The notes under the pieces were generated by a model. That model did not search any database. It saw only the letters and a program-made list of their open reading frames with translations, and was not told where the DNA came from. The translations under genes and the position numbers were made by a program. Shown piece by piece: positions 1 through 5,506 of a stretch of 5,506 nucleotides of DNA. The stretch is from Desulfobacteraceae bacterium (GTDB lineage: Bacteria > Desulfobacterota > Desulfobacteria > Desulfobacterales > Desulfobacteraceae): contig DAOWDR010000136.1 in the NCBI GenBank assembly GCA_030638935.1, positions 1-5,506 on the forward strand, written 5' to 3'. The first letter of the stretch is position 1. Each line of letters begins with the position of its first letter.

Positions 1-1431
1 ATTCAACCTGACCAGGGTTTCAAGTTCACCTGCAGACATCCCAAGGGAGCCGTCACCAAACATACCGATAATTTTTGCGTCCGGCCGGGCTAAAGATGCG
101 CCGACAACCGCAGGTATGGCATACCCCAATCCACCGAATGCTCTGGGGATAATGAACCGGGACTCTTCTCCTTTCAGGCGTAAAAAACGGGTTATATAGG
201 GAGTAGGCGTACCGGCATCAGAAATGACAATTGATGGTCCCAAAAGAGATTTATTCACCGCATTAATTACCCTTTGGGGTTTTATGGGGATGTCATTGGA
301 ATCCAACTGAGTTTTTGAATCCTGCCAAAAGGTTTTACGAATCTGGTTAATCTGCCGGCTCCAGGGAGTGCTGTCCGAACTGCAAGCCATACTCCCCAAT
401 TCCCTGAGAAGATCTTTTAACACAAGAAAAACATCACCGGCAATATTACAGTCATTTTGATAATTGTTGGACAGCATGACCGGATCAATATCCACCTGGA
501 TAATTTTAACATTTGAATTTGGGGATGGTTTGGTCCACTTTATCGTTGAAACAGAGCCCATTTTACAGCCGAGATAAACCAGGGTATCAGCTTGTTCAAT
601 GGCTACATGCGCATGGGGATGGAATCCATTGTCCCCCACAACGCCAATGGCAAGGGGGTGATCGTCGGACATTATGCCCTGGCCTGAAATAGTTGTGGCA
701 ACCGGTATGGATAATAGTTCGGCAATCTCTATGATAAGCTTTCCGGCCTGGGAATGAACCGATCCTCCACCAGCTATGATTACTGGTTTTTTGGCCTCTG
801 CAAGTTTCTGGGCCAGTTGTTGTATTCTCTTTGCATCTCCCCGGGTCCTGTAAGCTGGATACCCCATGCATTCGGGTTCAGAATATATAGTTTCTTCCCT
901 GGTCATCTGTCCATTCATCACTTCCACGGGAAAAGAAAGATGAACGGCTCCGGGACGGCCTGTGGTAGCTATTCTAAAGGCCCTTCTCAAGGTCTCGGGA
1001 ATTTTATTTGTGTATTTTAAAAAACTGGACCATTTGGTGACTGGTTCAAATAATTTATGGTGATCCAGTTCCGTTATAGTTCCTTTATTTTCCCCGGCAA
1101 GGGCGACTCCGGATGTTAATAGAATAACAGGAATGGATGATGCGTTTGCTTCTGCAATTCCCGGGATGGAATAGAGTGCCCCCGCTCCGCTGGGGCATTC
1201 ACATACAGCCGGCTTATGGGTCAGCCTGGCGTAGGCATCTGCCATAAAAACCGCTGAACGTTCATCCCTGGCAAGGACGTGCCGGATCTTTGGGGATGCA
1301 TTATAAAAAGCATCATATAAAGGCAGGCTGGTATCACCCGGAACTCCGAAAACCACTTCGACACCGTAGGAGATAAGCATTTCCACAAGAATTTGGGCGC
1401 CCGGGATGAGTTGTTTTTCCGACTTTAACAT
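1..1431 (-). CDS. Acetolactate synthase-like thiamine diphosphate-dependent enzyme, C-terminus off window
   Basis: The reading frame is open from an ATG at 1431 to the window edge (477 codons); about 70-100 residues are probably missing compared with the usual ~550-residue family size. The three-domain order of the acetolactate synthase/pyruvate oxidase superfamily is clear. The N-terminal pyrimidine-binding domain (about 8-175) has GVPGD at 29-33, RDERSA with the expected ThDP-activating Glu57, and TTGRPGAV at 156-163. The central domain (about 195-345) has KPVIIAGGG at 215-223 and IIQVDIDP at 310-317. The C-terminal ThDP/Mg domain has GGLGYAIPA at 433-441 and the GDG motif at 459-461; the distal Asn-Asn part lies outside. 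A strong ribosome site (AAAGGAGA, about 1437-1444) supports the start. Family members decarboxylate 2-oxo acids or transfer the resulting C2 unit in the cytoplasm. It is probably not biosynthetic IlvB: the usual FQE motif reads ITE here (Thr120), and no small subunit is visible. The exact substrate is unknown. Confidence 0.92.
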   Translation of the reverse strand, partial: MLKSEKQLIPGAQILVEMLISYGVEVVFGVPGDTSLPLYDAFYNASPKIRHVLARDERSAVFMADAYARLTHKPAVCECPSGAGALYSIPGIAEANASSIPVILLTSGVALAGENKGTITELDHHKLFEPVTKWSSFLKYTNKIPETLRRAFRIATTGRPGAVHLSFPVEVMNGQMTREETIYSEPECMGYPAYRTRGDAKRIQQLAQKLAEAKKPVIIAGGGSVHSQAGKLIIEIAELLSIPVATTISGQGIMSDDHPLAIGVVGDNGFHPHAHVAIEQADTLVYLGCKMGSVSTIKWTKPSPNSNVKIIQVDIDPVMLSNNYQNDCNIAGDVFLVLKDLLRELGSMACSSDSTPWSRQINQIRKTFWQDSKTQLDSNDIPIKPQRVINAVNKSLLGPSIVISDAGTPTPYITRFLRLKGEESRFIIPRAFGGLGYAIPAVVGASLARPDAKIIGMFGDGSLGMSAGELETLVRLN

Positions 1432-1478
1432 AATGTCTCCTTTTTTTGGGGCAATGATTGCTTGCCTCGGCTTATTTT

Positions 1479-1509
1479 ATAATAGCAGATAAATGAATTC
1501 ATTTTGTAA
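1479..1509 (-). promoter_or_regulatory. Candidate extended -10 promoter of the ThDP enzyme gene
   Basis: Read on the minus strand, TGC-TATTAT (1487 to 1479) is an extended -10 element with five of six matches to TATAAT. TTACAA (1509 to 1504) lies 19 nt upstream as a weak -35; the TG extension would compensate for the long spacer. Transcription would start near 1472, giving a leader of about 40 nt before the ATG at 1431. The -35 side is overlapped by the palindrome at 1491-1504, a position suited to repression. Seen by eye only. Confidence 0.5.
1491..1504. promoter_or_regulatory. 14-bp perfect palindrome, possible operator
   Basis: AAATGAATTCATTT is identical to its reverse complement. It lies between the candidate -10 and -35 of the minus-strand ThDP gene, and it forms the left part of a motif that reappears before the binding-protein gene (2544-2561). 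It is immediately followed by TGTA-A-TACA (1505-1513), a 9-bp odd palindrome with the GT...AC core known from GntR-family operators. Binding by the adjacent regulator is inference. AT-rich palindromes also arise by chance. Confidence 0.4.
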
Positions 1510-1525
1510 TACAGAAAATATTTCC

Positions 1526-1539
1526 ATCTGTAAACAGAT
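1526..1539. promoter_or_regulatory. Inverted repeat with GT-N2-AC core, candidate GntR operator
   Basis: ATCTGT-AA-ACAGAT has perfect 6-bp arms around a 2-nt centre. The core GT-AA-AC matches the general (N)y-GT-(N)x-AC-(N)y form described for GntR-family operators. It lies in the divergent region about 45 bp upstream of the ThDP-gene -10 and about 125 bp upstream of the regulator start. Autoregulation and control of the ThDP gene from here would be typical for the family, but neither is shown by sequence alone. Confidence 0.42.
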
Positions 1540-1572
1540 TTTTCCAGGTTGGATTGTTTATGCAGGATAATA

Positions 1573-1614
1573 TTGGACATTTTCAATCTTAGTTGTTAAT
1601 ATCCCCAATAAAAT
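1573..1614 (+). promoter_or_regulatory. Weak promoter candidates for the gntR-type regulator
   Basis: No strong promoter is visible for the regulator. TAAAAT at 1609-1614 matches a -10 box in five of six positions but has no recognisable -35. TTGGAC (1573-1578) with TAATAT (1597-1602) at 18-nt spacing is an alternative with poorer hexamers. Either would give a leader of roughly 40-55 nt before the TTG start. A weak promoter would suit a low-abundance regulator. Confidence 0.22.
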
Positions 1615-1650
1615 TTAGTCTTCAAAACTGAATTATGAATTGAATACAAA

Positions 1651-1665
1651 AAGGAGTTTGGGTTG
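1651..1665 (+). promoter_or_regulatory. Ribosome binding site and TTG start of the regulator
   Basis: AAGGAG at 1651-1656 is followed, after 6 nt, by TTG at 1663. This spacing fixes the unusual TTG as the start. No in-frame ATG lies before Met31-type positions, and a later start would remove part of the DNA-binding domain. The preceding GAATACAAAA (1642-1651) abuts the ribosome site and is the exact reverse complement of 2553-2562. Confidence 0.75.
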
Positions 1666-2361
1666 GCAGCTAAAAAGAAAAATGCAACTTCCAAGGATAA
1701 AAACCTTACAAGAGAAGCATACAACGATATTCGGAAGATGATTTTTTCCAATGAACTCAAGCCAGGGCAAAAGATTCCCTACAGGAGAATGGCTGAAGGA
1801 TTAAATATGAGTTTGACGCCTGTTGTCCAGGCGCTGAAACATATGGAATTCATGGGGCTTGTGCGCCACGAGCAAAACAAGGGATTTTTTGTCGAGATGG
1901 TGACACCCCAGGAGATCGACGAAGCCTATAACCTGCGCATCATGCTCGAACCAAAAATGCTGGCCCACACCATTGAGCTGCTTGATAAAAAGGGTGAAAA
2001 AATGATTGGAACTTCCCTTGATGAATATCTTACCGCCTGTAAAAATGGATCCTTGCGTCTGAAACTTGTGAAAGATATTCAATTCCACATGTCCATGGCG
2101 GAATTATCCGGTCAGAATTTATCCATTGGAATTTTAAAACATCTATTTGATTTTTTGTATCTGCGGTTTGGCCAGGAACTGATTTTTTCAAGACCTTCAG
2201 AGGATTCAGCCGATGCCCATACAGCCATATTTGATGCGATAAAATCCAGAGATATTGAAACAGCAACCATGGTTCTGAAAAACCATATAGAAGAGATACA
2301 TAAAAATGCTTTGGATGGCATACAAGGACGACTTTCAGAGGTTGAAGAGATAATTTTTTAA
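1663..2361 (+). CDS. GntR-family transcriptional regulator, FadR/FCD subfamily
   Basis: This 232-residue protein has the normal length for the FCD group of GntR regulators. A winged helix-turn-helix occupies about residues 15-78: TREAYNDIRKMI, then LKPGQKIPYRRMAEGLNMS, a recognition-helix region around SLTPVVQALKHME, and a wing ending in GFFVEM. The all-helical FCD ligand domain follows (about 83-220), beginning QEIDEAYNLRIMLEP. The residues that bind metal in many FCD proteins appear present as Asp138, His142, His186 and His208, so a metal-assisted carboxylate ligand is expected (family knowledge). One departure is SLTPVVQALKHME at 50-62, where the family more often has S-x-TPVREAL-x-x-LE. 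The position, divergent from the ThDP gene and upstream of the transport operon, suggests it controls both. FCD regulators commonly repress catabolic or transport genes until the ligand appears. The ligand is not identifiable. Confidence 0.93.
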   Translation: MAAKKKNATSKDKNLTREAYNDIRKMIFSNELKPGQKIPYRRMAEGLNMSLTPVVQALKHMEFMGLVRHEQNKGFFVEMVTPQEIDEAYNLRIMLEPKMLAHTIELLDKKGEKMIGTSLDEYLTACKNGSLRLKLVKDIQFHMSMAELSGQNLSIGILKHLFDFLYLRFGQELIFSRPSEDSADAHTAIFDAIKSRDIETATMVLKNHIEEIHKNALDGIQGRLSEVEEIIF

Positions 2362-2396
2362 CCCCTTTAAAAGTTCAATATTTCCCTGAAAGCCTG

Positions 2397-2440
2397 GAGG
2401 ATTTGCCACCCGGCAAATCCTCAATACCAACCTGTTTTTT
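2397..2440 (+). terminator. Hairpin with offset T-tract after the regulator gene
   Basis: GAGGATTTGCC (2397-2407) pairs perfectly with GGCAAATCCTC (2412-2422) around a 4-nt ACCC loop, making an 11-bp stem 35 nt after the regulator stop. The only T-run, six T at 2435-2440, begins 12 nt beyond the stem rather than next to it, so this is not a textbook intrinsic terminator. It probably ends or trims the regulator mRNA and separates it from the transport operon, but partial read-through is possible. Confidence 0.65.
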
Positions 2441-2497
2441 GTGTTGCGTTAAAACGAAAACATTTAAGCACTCCACTCAAACTACTCTTTAAGGAAA

Positions 2498-2563
2498 ATG
2501 ACAAAAGCCAATAATTAATATAATTTAAAAGATATTGACAAAGTGAATTACATTTTGTATTCG
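2498..2563 (+). promoter_or_regulatory. Candidate promoter region of the ABC transport operon
   Basis: Two overlapping possibilities are visible. A perfect TATAAT (2519-2524) is preceded by ATGACA (2498-2503, five of six matches to a -35) with a short 15-nt spacer; transcription would start near 2531. Alternatively, a perfect TTGACA (2535-2540) is followed at 17 nt by TATTCG (2558-2563), only half matching a -10. The motif at 2544-2561 would lie just after the start site in the first case or between the two boxes in the second, both positions where a bound repressor would block transcription. Confidence 0.42.
2544..2561. promoter_or_regulatory. Repeat of the motif at 1494-1510, candidate shared operator
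   Basis: TGAATTACATTTTGTATT here aligns with TGAATTCATTTTGTAAT at 1494-1510 with one inserted A and one mismatch. Together with the C at 2562 it also forms an imperfect inverted repeat: GAATtACA, three T, TGTATTC, with one bulged base in the left arm. The half-site GAATACA also occurs at 1642-1648 before the regulator. The simplest reading is a binding site of the regulator encoded at 1663-2361, but this is inference. Confidence 0.45.
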
Positions 2564-2602
2564 ATCTATAGCTTTTCTTTAAACTTCACAAAAGGGGGAT
2601 GT

Positions 2603-4111
2603 ATGAAAATCAAAACAATCGTAATTTTATTGCTTGGATTGCTTTTAATGGGCAGTTCTAATGTTTTCGCAGCTGGAAAAGATGAGTTGAAGATCGCCAT
2701 GTGGGAGGATGTCAGTACCTTTGATCCGGGATGGATGACCAGCGCAGAAAGGGAATTGGTCATCATGTCTTGTTTGTATAACGGCCTTGTTAAATACAAA
2801 GAAGGCAGTTGGGAAGTTGTACCGGATCTGGCTGAGTCATGGGAAGTTTCGCAAGATGGCAAAACAATTACCTTTAAGCTTCGAAAAGGGGTTCAGTTTC
2901 ACAAGGGATTTGGCGAAATGACAGCAGAAGATGTCAAATTCTCCTATGAAAGAATCATTGATCCGGCTGTTAAATCGCCTGAAAAAGGCCAGTGGGAGTT
3001 GCTTGATCATATTGAGGTCGTTGATAAATACACGGCCAAATTTTTTTTCAAATCCCGGAAAGTAACTTTATTTACTTCGGTTCTCCCCATGAATACCGGC
3101 TATATTGTCTCCAAAAAAGCTGTTGAAAGCATGGGACATGAAAAATTTGGCAAAAACCCGGTGGGAACAGGTCCCTATGAATTGGCATCCTGGAAACCCA
3201 AACAGCATGTTAAACTGGAAACATTCGGCAAATACTGGGGTCAGATGCCAAAAATAAATAAAATGACCTTTCTTCCCATTGTTGAGGATTCAACCTGTGA
3301 GACAGCCCTCAAAACAGGAGAAATTCAGATCGGCCGGTCATCCATGATCACCTTTGGCAGCTTTGAAAAAAATTCAAAGTTCAAGGTTTATTCTAAGCCT
3401 GCTTTAAAAACCTATTGGCTTGGCATGACGGTTAATAAGCCTCCCTTTGATAAACTCGAACTTCGCCAGGCATTTCGCTATGCAGTTAATGTTGACTCCA
3501 TTGTAGAAGCGGCTTTTTATGGAACTGCAAAAAGGGCCAATACCGTATTGCCCCCAGGCCTTCCCGATTATTGGGCAAAAGCACCTGTGTACAAACAGGA
3601 TATCCAAAAGGCGAAAAGCCTTATGAAAAAGGCGGGAAAGCCAGATGGATTCACCGTTAAATTATTTGTTCCGGCCAATGATGCAGAGCGGATAATGGCT
3701 GAAGTGATCAAGGCAGATGCGGCAAAAGCCGGCATTGAGGTGGTCATTGAGGTGAAGGAGATCGGTGCCTTTAACGAAGCGGCGAACAAGGGGCAGACAG
3801 ATGCCTATATCCAGTTTTACACCTCCACCATTGATCCCAATTATATAATGCAATGGTTTGCCGGCGAAAGCTGGAATCCCAGCCAGTGGCGAAATGCCGA
3901 GTTTACAAACTTGATCAAGGCAGGTGCCAGTGAGGCTGATCCCCAAAAACGGAACCAGATTTATGTGGATGCACAAAAACTGACAGATAAAGATGCATGG
4001 GCCATATGGCTTACCCATGGTACAAAGTTCTGGATTTCCCAGAGCAATGTCAATATAGGTGCCATCTATCCCAATGGACGTTTAGCGCCCTGGGAAATGA
4101 GCTTTAACTAG
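2603..4111 (+). CDS. ABC transporter periplasmic substrate-binding protein, family 5 (oligopeptide/nickel type)
   Basis: The product of 502 residues is a typical length for family 5 solute-binding proteins (DppA/OppA-like). It begins with a Sec signal peptide: MKIK, a hydrophobic core at about 5-17, and probable cleavage after VFA (residue 23). There is no lipobox Cys, so the mature protein should be free in a periplasm. Family landmarks are VSTFDPGWM (37-45), YNGLVKY (59-65), LAESWEVSQDGKTITFKLRK (76-95), GVQFHKG (96-102), TAEDVKFSYER (107-117), NPVGTGPYEL (185-194), LRQAFRYAVN (287-296) and GESWNPSQWRN (421-431). The start at 2603 was chosen because AAAGGGGG (2591-2598) lies 4 nt upstream and the signal peptide begins exactly there; an in-frame GTG at 2543 would add 20 residues ahead of it. 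It delivers its ligand to the permease encoded two genes downstream. Members bind peptides, opines, nickel chelates, sugars or other solutes, so the ligand remains unknown. Confidence 0.95.
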   Translation: MKIKTIVILLLGLLLMGSSNVFAAGKDELKIAMWEDVSTFDPGWMTSAERELVIMSCLYNGLVKYKEGSWEVVPDLAESWEVSQDGKTITFKLRKGVQFHKGFGEMTAEDVKFSYERIIDPAVKSPEKGQWELLDHIEVVDKYTAKFFFKSRKVTLFTSVLPMNTGYIVSKKAVESMGHEKFGKNPVGTGPYELASWKPKQHVKLETFGKYWGQMPKINKMTFLPIVEDSTCETALKTGEIQIGRSSMITFGSFEKNSKFKVYSKPALKTYWLGMTVNKPPFDKLELRQAFRYAVNVDSIVEAAFYGTAKRANTVLPPGLPDYWAKAPVYKQDIQKAKSLMKKAGKPDGFTVKLFVPANDAERIMAEVIKADAAKAGIEVVIEVKEIGAFNEAANKGQTDAYIQFYTSTIDPNYIMQWFAGESWNPSQWRNAEFTNLIKAGASEADPQKRNQIYVDAQKLTDKDAWAIWLTHGTKFWISQSNVNIGAIYPNGRLAPWEMSFN

Positions 4112-4122
4112 ACATGATTAAA

Positions 4123-4163
4123 CAGATGATCAAAACCGGTTTGCCTTGTGTTTTGATCATCTG
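4123..4163 (+). other. 14-bp perfect mRNA hairpin between binding-protein and MBL genes
   Basis: CAGATGATCAAAAC (4123-4136) pairs without mismatch with GTTTTGATCATCTG (4150-4163) around a 13-nt loop, starting 12 nt after the binding-protein stop. No T-tract follows, so it is unlikely to stop transcription fully. In ABC operons such structures after the binding-protein gene often protect the upstream mRNA and give more binding protein than permease (established for several systems, inferred here). It ends 36 nt before the MBL start and may also influence its translation. Confidence 0.68.
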
Positions 4164-4199
4164 ATACCCTAATAATAACCAGGGGAGTCAGGTATTTTC

Positions 4200-5204
4200 A
4201 TGGAGATTCAATTACACCAGGTTGACAGGCTTGAAGTTATCGTTTTGGTAGATAACTATTGTGATGAATTGCTTGAAGATTCAAAAATGGTTAAACGGCT
4301 TCGTGTTTCATCGCCAAATGCACCAATGGCAGAGCCCGGGTTGTCGTTATTGATTAAAGTTTATAAGGACGATGAACCCCATACCATATTAATGGATACG
4401 GGTATTTCAGGAAATTGTCTGCTACACAATATAAACTTATTATCCGCAAGCAAGGCGTTTAATGAGAAAACCGTGACAGCAGATATAAAAGATGTTGAGT
4501 CCGTGGTCATCAGCCATGGCCATTCAGATCATTTTAACGGTTTGAAAACATTTTTATACACCTACCCAAAGAAAATACCGGTTATTGTACATCCGTCAGC
4601 CTCTGTAGAAAGACGATTCAAGCAGGATAATGGTGCTTGTGAACCGATGATTTCATTTGACGAATCATCCATTCAAAAATCAGGTGCAATTTTAAAAAAG
4701 AAGAAGAACCCGTCTGTGATTGCAGAAGGATTAATATATGTTTCAGGTCAAATTGCCCGGACCAATAATTTTGAGCAAGGATCTCTATCTTTAGAAGCCA
4801 AAATTGATAACACATGGGTAACAGATCCTTTTTATGATGATCAATCCATTGCAATTCATGTTAAAGACAAAGGGCTGGTGGTGATTAGCGGGTGTTCTCA
4901 CGCAGGTATAATAAATACAGTCAACCATATTAAAAAGACTACGGTAATTAATAAAATTCACGCAGTGATGGGGGGATTCCATCTTCCCGGTCCGGATATG
5001 GATACAGCCAGGGCAACCATTGTTGAAATGAAAAAATTTTCTTTGGATTATGTCATTCCCATGCATTGCACAGGAATGCGGGCAATTAATCTTTTTTCCT
5101 CTCAAATGCCGGATCAATTTATTCTTAACAGTGTTGGCACAACTTATTTATTCAGCCGCAATTGTGCCAAAACCAATAAATCAGGGACGACCAAACAATG
5201 CTGA
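4200..5204 (+). CDS. MBL-fold metallohydrolase resembling the dihydropterin-type (COG1237) family
   Basis: This 334-residue protein has no signal peptide or membrane segment and should be cytoplasmic. Metallo-beta-lactamase features run in order: VLVDNY near the N-terminus (15-20), MDTG (65-68), the metal motif HGHSDH (His106, His108, Asp110, His111) followed by FNGL, ISGCSHAGI (229-237, His234), GGFHLPG (258-264) and PMHCTG (287-292, His289). GCSHAG, GGFH and HCTG together are characteristic of the group annotated as 7,8-dihydropterin-6-yl-methyl-4-(beta-D-ribofuranosyl)aminobenzene-5'-phosphate synthase. That name comes from archaeal cofactor synthesis and should not be taken as the function here. 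The metal site looks complete, so hydrolase-type activity is likely. The gene lies between binding protein and permease and overlaps the latter by 7 nt, implying co-translation and a link to the imported solute. The ribosome site AGGGGAG (4181-4187) is 12 nt from the ATG, which is long; no better in-frame start is seen. Confidence 0.9.
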   Translation: MEIQLHQVDRLEVIVLVDNYCDELLEDSKMVKRLRVSSPNAPMAEPGLSLLIKVYKDDEPHTILMDTGISGNCLLHNINLLSASKAFNEKTVTADIKDVESVVISHGHSDHFNGLKTFLYTYPKKIPVIVHPSASVERRFKQDNGACEPMISFDESSIQKSGAILKKKKNPSVIAEGLIYVSGQIARTNNFEQGSLSLEAKIDNTWVTDPFYDDQSIAIHVKDKGLVVISGCSHAGIINTVNHIKKTTVINKIHAVMGGFHLPGPDMDTARATIVEMKKFSLDYVIPMHCTGMRAINLFSSQMPDQFILNSVGTTYLFSRNCAKTNKSGTTKQC

Positions 5205-5506
5205 AATACATTATCAAGAGAGTGCTATGGGTGATTCCGACATTGCTGGGTGTATTAATCATTCTTTTCAGTTTGACCTACTTGATGCCCGGTGATCCGG
5301 CATCTGCAATGCTGGGTCCCAGGGCAACGCCCGAGCTGGTGGAGGAACTGAATAACAGGCTCCATTTAAATGAAAACATGCCGGTCCGATTGGGGTATTA
5401 TTTATTGGGCGTTGTTAAGGGAGATCTTGGAACCTCTGTGTGGTCCGGCCATTCGGTCAGCTCCCTGATATCGTCAGCCCTGCCCCACACGGCCCTGCTT
5501 GCCGTC
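5198..5506 (+). CDS. ABC transporter permease, DppB/OppB type, C-terminus off window
   Basis: The first 103 codons run in frame to the window end; family members are about 300-340 residues. The translation begins MLKYIIKRVLWVIPTLLGVL, the usual basic N-terminus leading into transmembrane helix 1 (about 9-29). It continues with LMPGDPA (30-36), then ELNNRLHLNEN and a GDLGTS motif (74-79), all standard for the first membrane subunit of dipeptide/oligopeptide/nickel importers (binding-protein-dependent inner-membrane component). The ATG at 5198 overlaps the MBL gene in the sequence ATGCTGA, and AGGGA (5183-5187) sits 10 nt upstream inside that gene, so translation is probably coupled. It would pair with the second permease and ATPase subunits expected downstream. 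Substrate specificity cannot be read from this part. Confidence 0.94.
   Translation, partial: MLKYIIKRVLWVIPTLLGVLIILFSLTYLMPGDPASAMLGPRATPELVEELNNRLHLNENMPVRLGYYLLGVVKGDLGTSVWSGHSVSSLISSALPHTALLAV

Noticed and set aside
596..871. Second minus-strand frame inside the ThDP gene
   Set aside because: It is an out-of-frame reading of the same region. The main frame is continuous with conserved motifs on both sides, so there is no frameshift.
754..1020. Plus-strand open frame opposite the ThDP gene
   Set aside because: It lies wholly inside the well-supported minus-strand enzyme gene, has no ribosome site and resembles no family.
2543..2602. GTG at 2543 as start of the binding-protein gene
   Set aside because: It adds 20 residues before a well-formed signal peptide, has no ribosome site, and overlaps promoter/operator-like sequence. 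The ATG at 2603 has AAAGGGGG at proper distance.
1432..2602. CRISPR array, tRNA, riboswitch or mobile-element ends in the noncoding stretches
   Set aside because: I saw no spaced direct repeats, cloverleaf, known aptamer core, terminal inverted repeats or transposase fragments. The noncoding stretches hold only the promoter, palindrome and hairpin features listed.
3662..4018. Minus-strand frame of 118 codons inside the binding-protein gene
   Set aside because: It is antisense to a clear coding region, with no ribosome site or recognisable domain.
4123..4163. Hairpin read as an intrinsic terminator ending the binding-protein transcript
   Set aside because: No T-tract follows, and the downstream MBL and permease genes show no promoter of their own, so they most likely depend on read-through.
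5050..5295. Plus-strand frame spanning the MBL/permease junction
   Set aside because: It is out of frame with both genes. The MBL C-terminus and the permease N-terminus explain this stretch completely.

Overview
The window holds five genes that look like one small accessory metabolic locus: a thiamine-diphosphate (ThDP) enzyme on the minus strand, a divergent GntR/FadR-type regulator, and a plus-strand operon encoding an oligopeptide-type ABC substrate-binding protein, a metallo-beta-lactamase-fold (MBL) protein and the first membrane subunit of the transporter. Moderate, AT-leaning composition, Sec export of a non-lipidated binding protein and the family mix fit a Gram-negative bacterium. 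An anaerobic deltaproteobacterium of the Desulfobacterales type is my best guess, but it rests on general impression and is low confidence.

Layout: 1-1431 (minus) is the N-terminal 477 codons of an acetolactate-synthase-like ThDP enzyme, whose C-terminus lies off the left edge. 1432-1662 is the divergent control region, with an extended -10 promoter for the ThDP gene and several palindromes. 1663-2361 is the regulator (TTG start). 2362-2602 holds a hairpin behind the regulator and then promoter-like sequence for the transport operon. 2603-4111 is the binding protein, with a 14-bp perfect hairpin after its stop. 4200-5204 is the MBL protein. 5198-5506 is the start of a DppB/OppB-type permease that overlaps the MBL gene by 7 nt and runs off the right edge.

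Working model (inference): the binding protein and permease import a small organic or peptide-like solute, the MBL protein and the ThDP enzyme act on it or on products from it, and the GntR protein senses a carboxylate ligand and controls both transcription units. The main sequence support for joint control is a nearly identical 17/18-nt motif in the ThDP-gene promoter (1494-1510) and in front of the binding-protein gene (2544-2561). The substrate cannot be named from this sequence. The MBL gene inside a transporter operon and the non-canonical ThDP enzyme are the most interesting parts.
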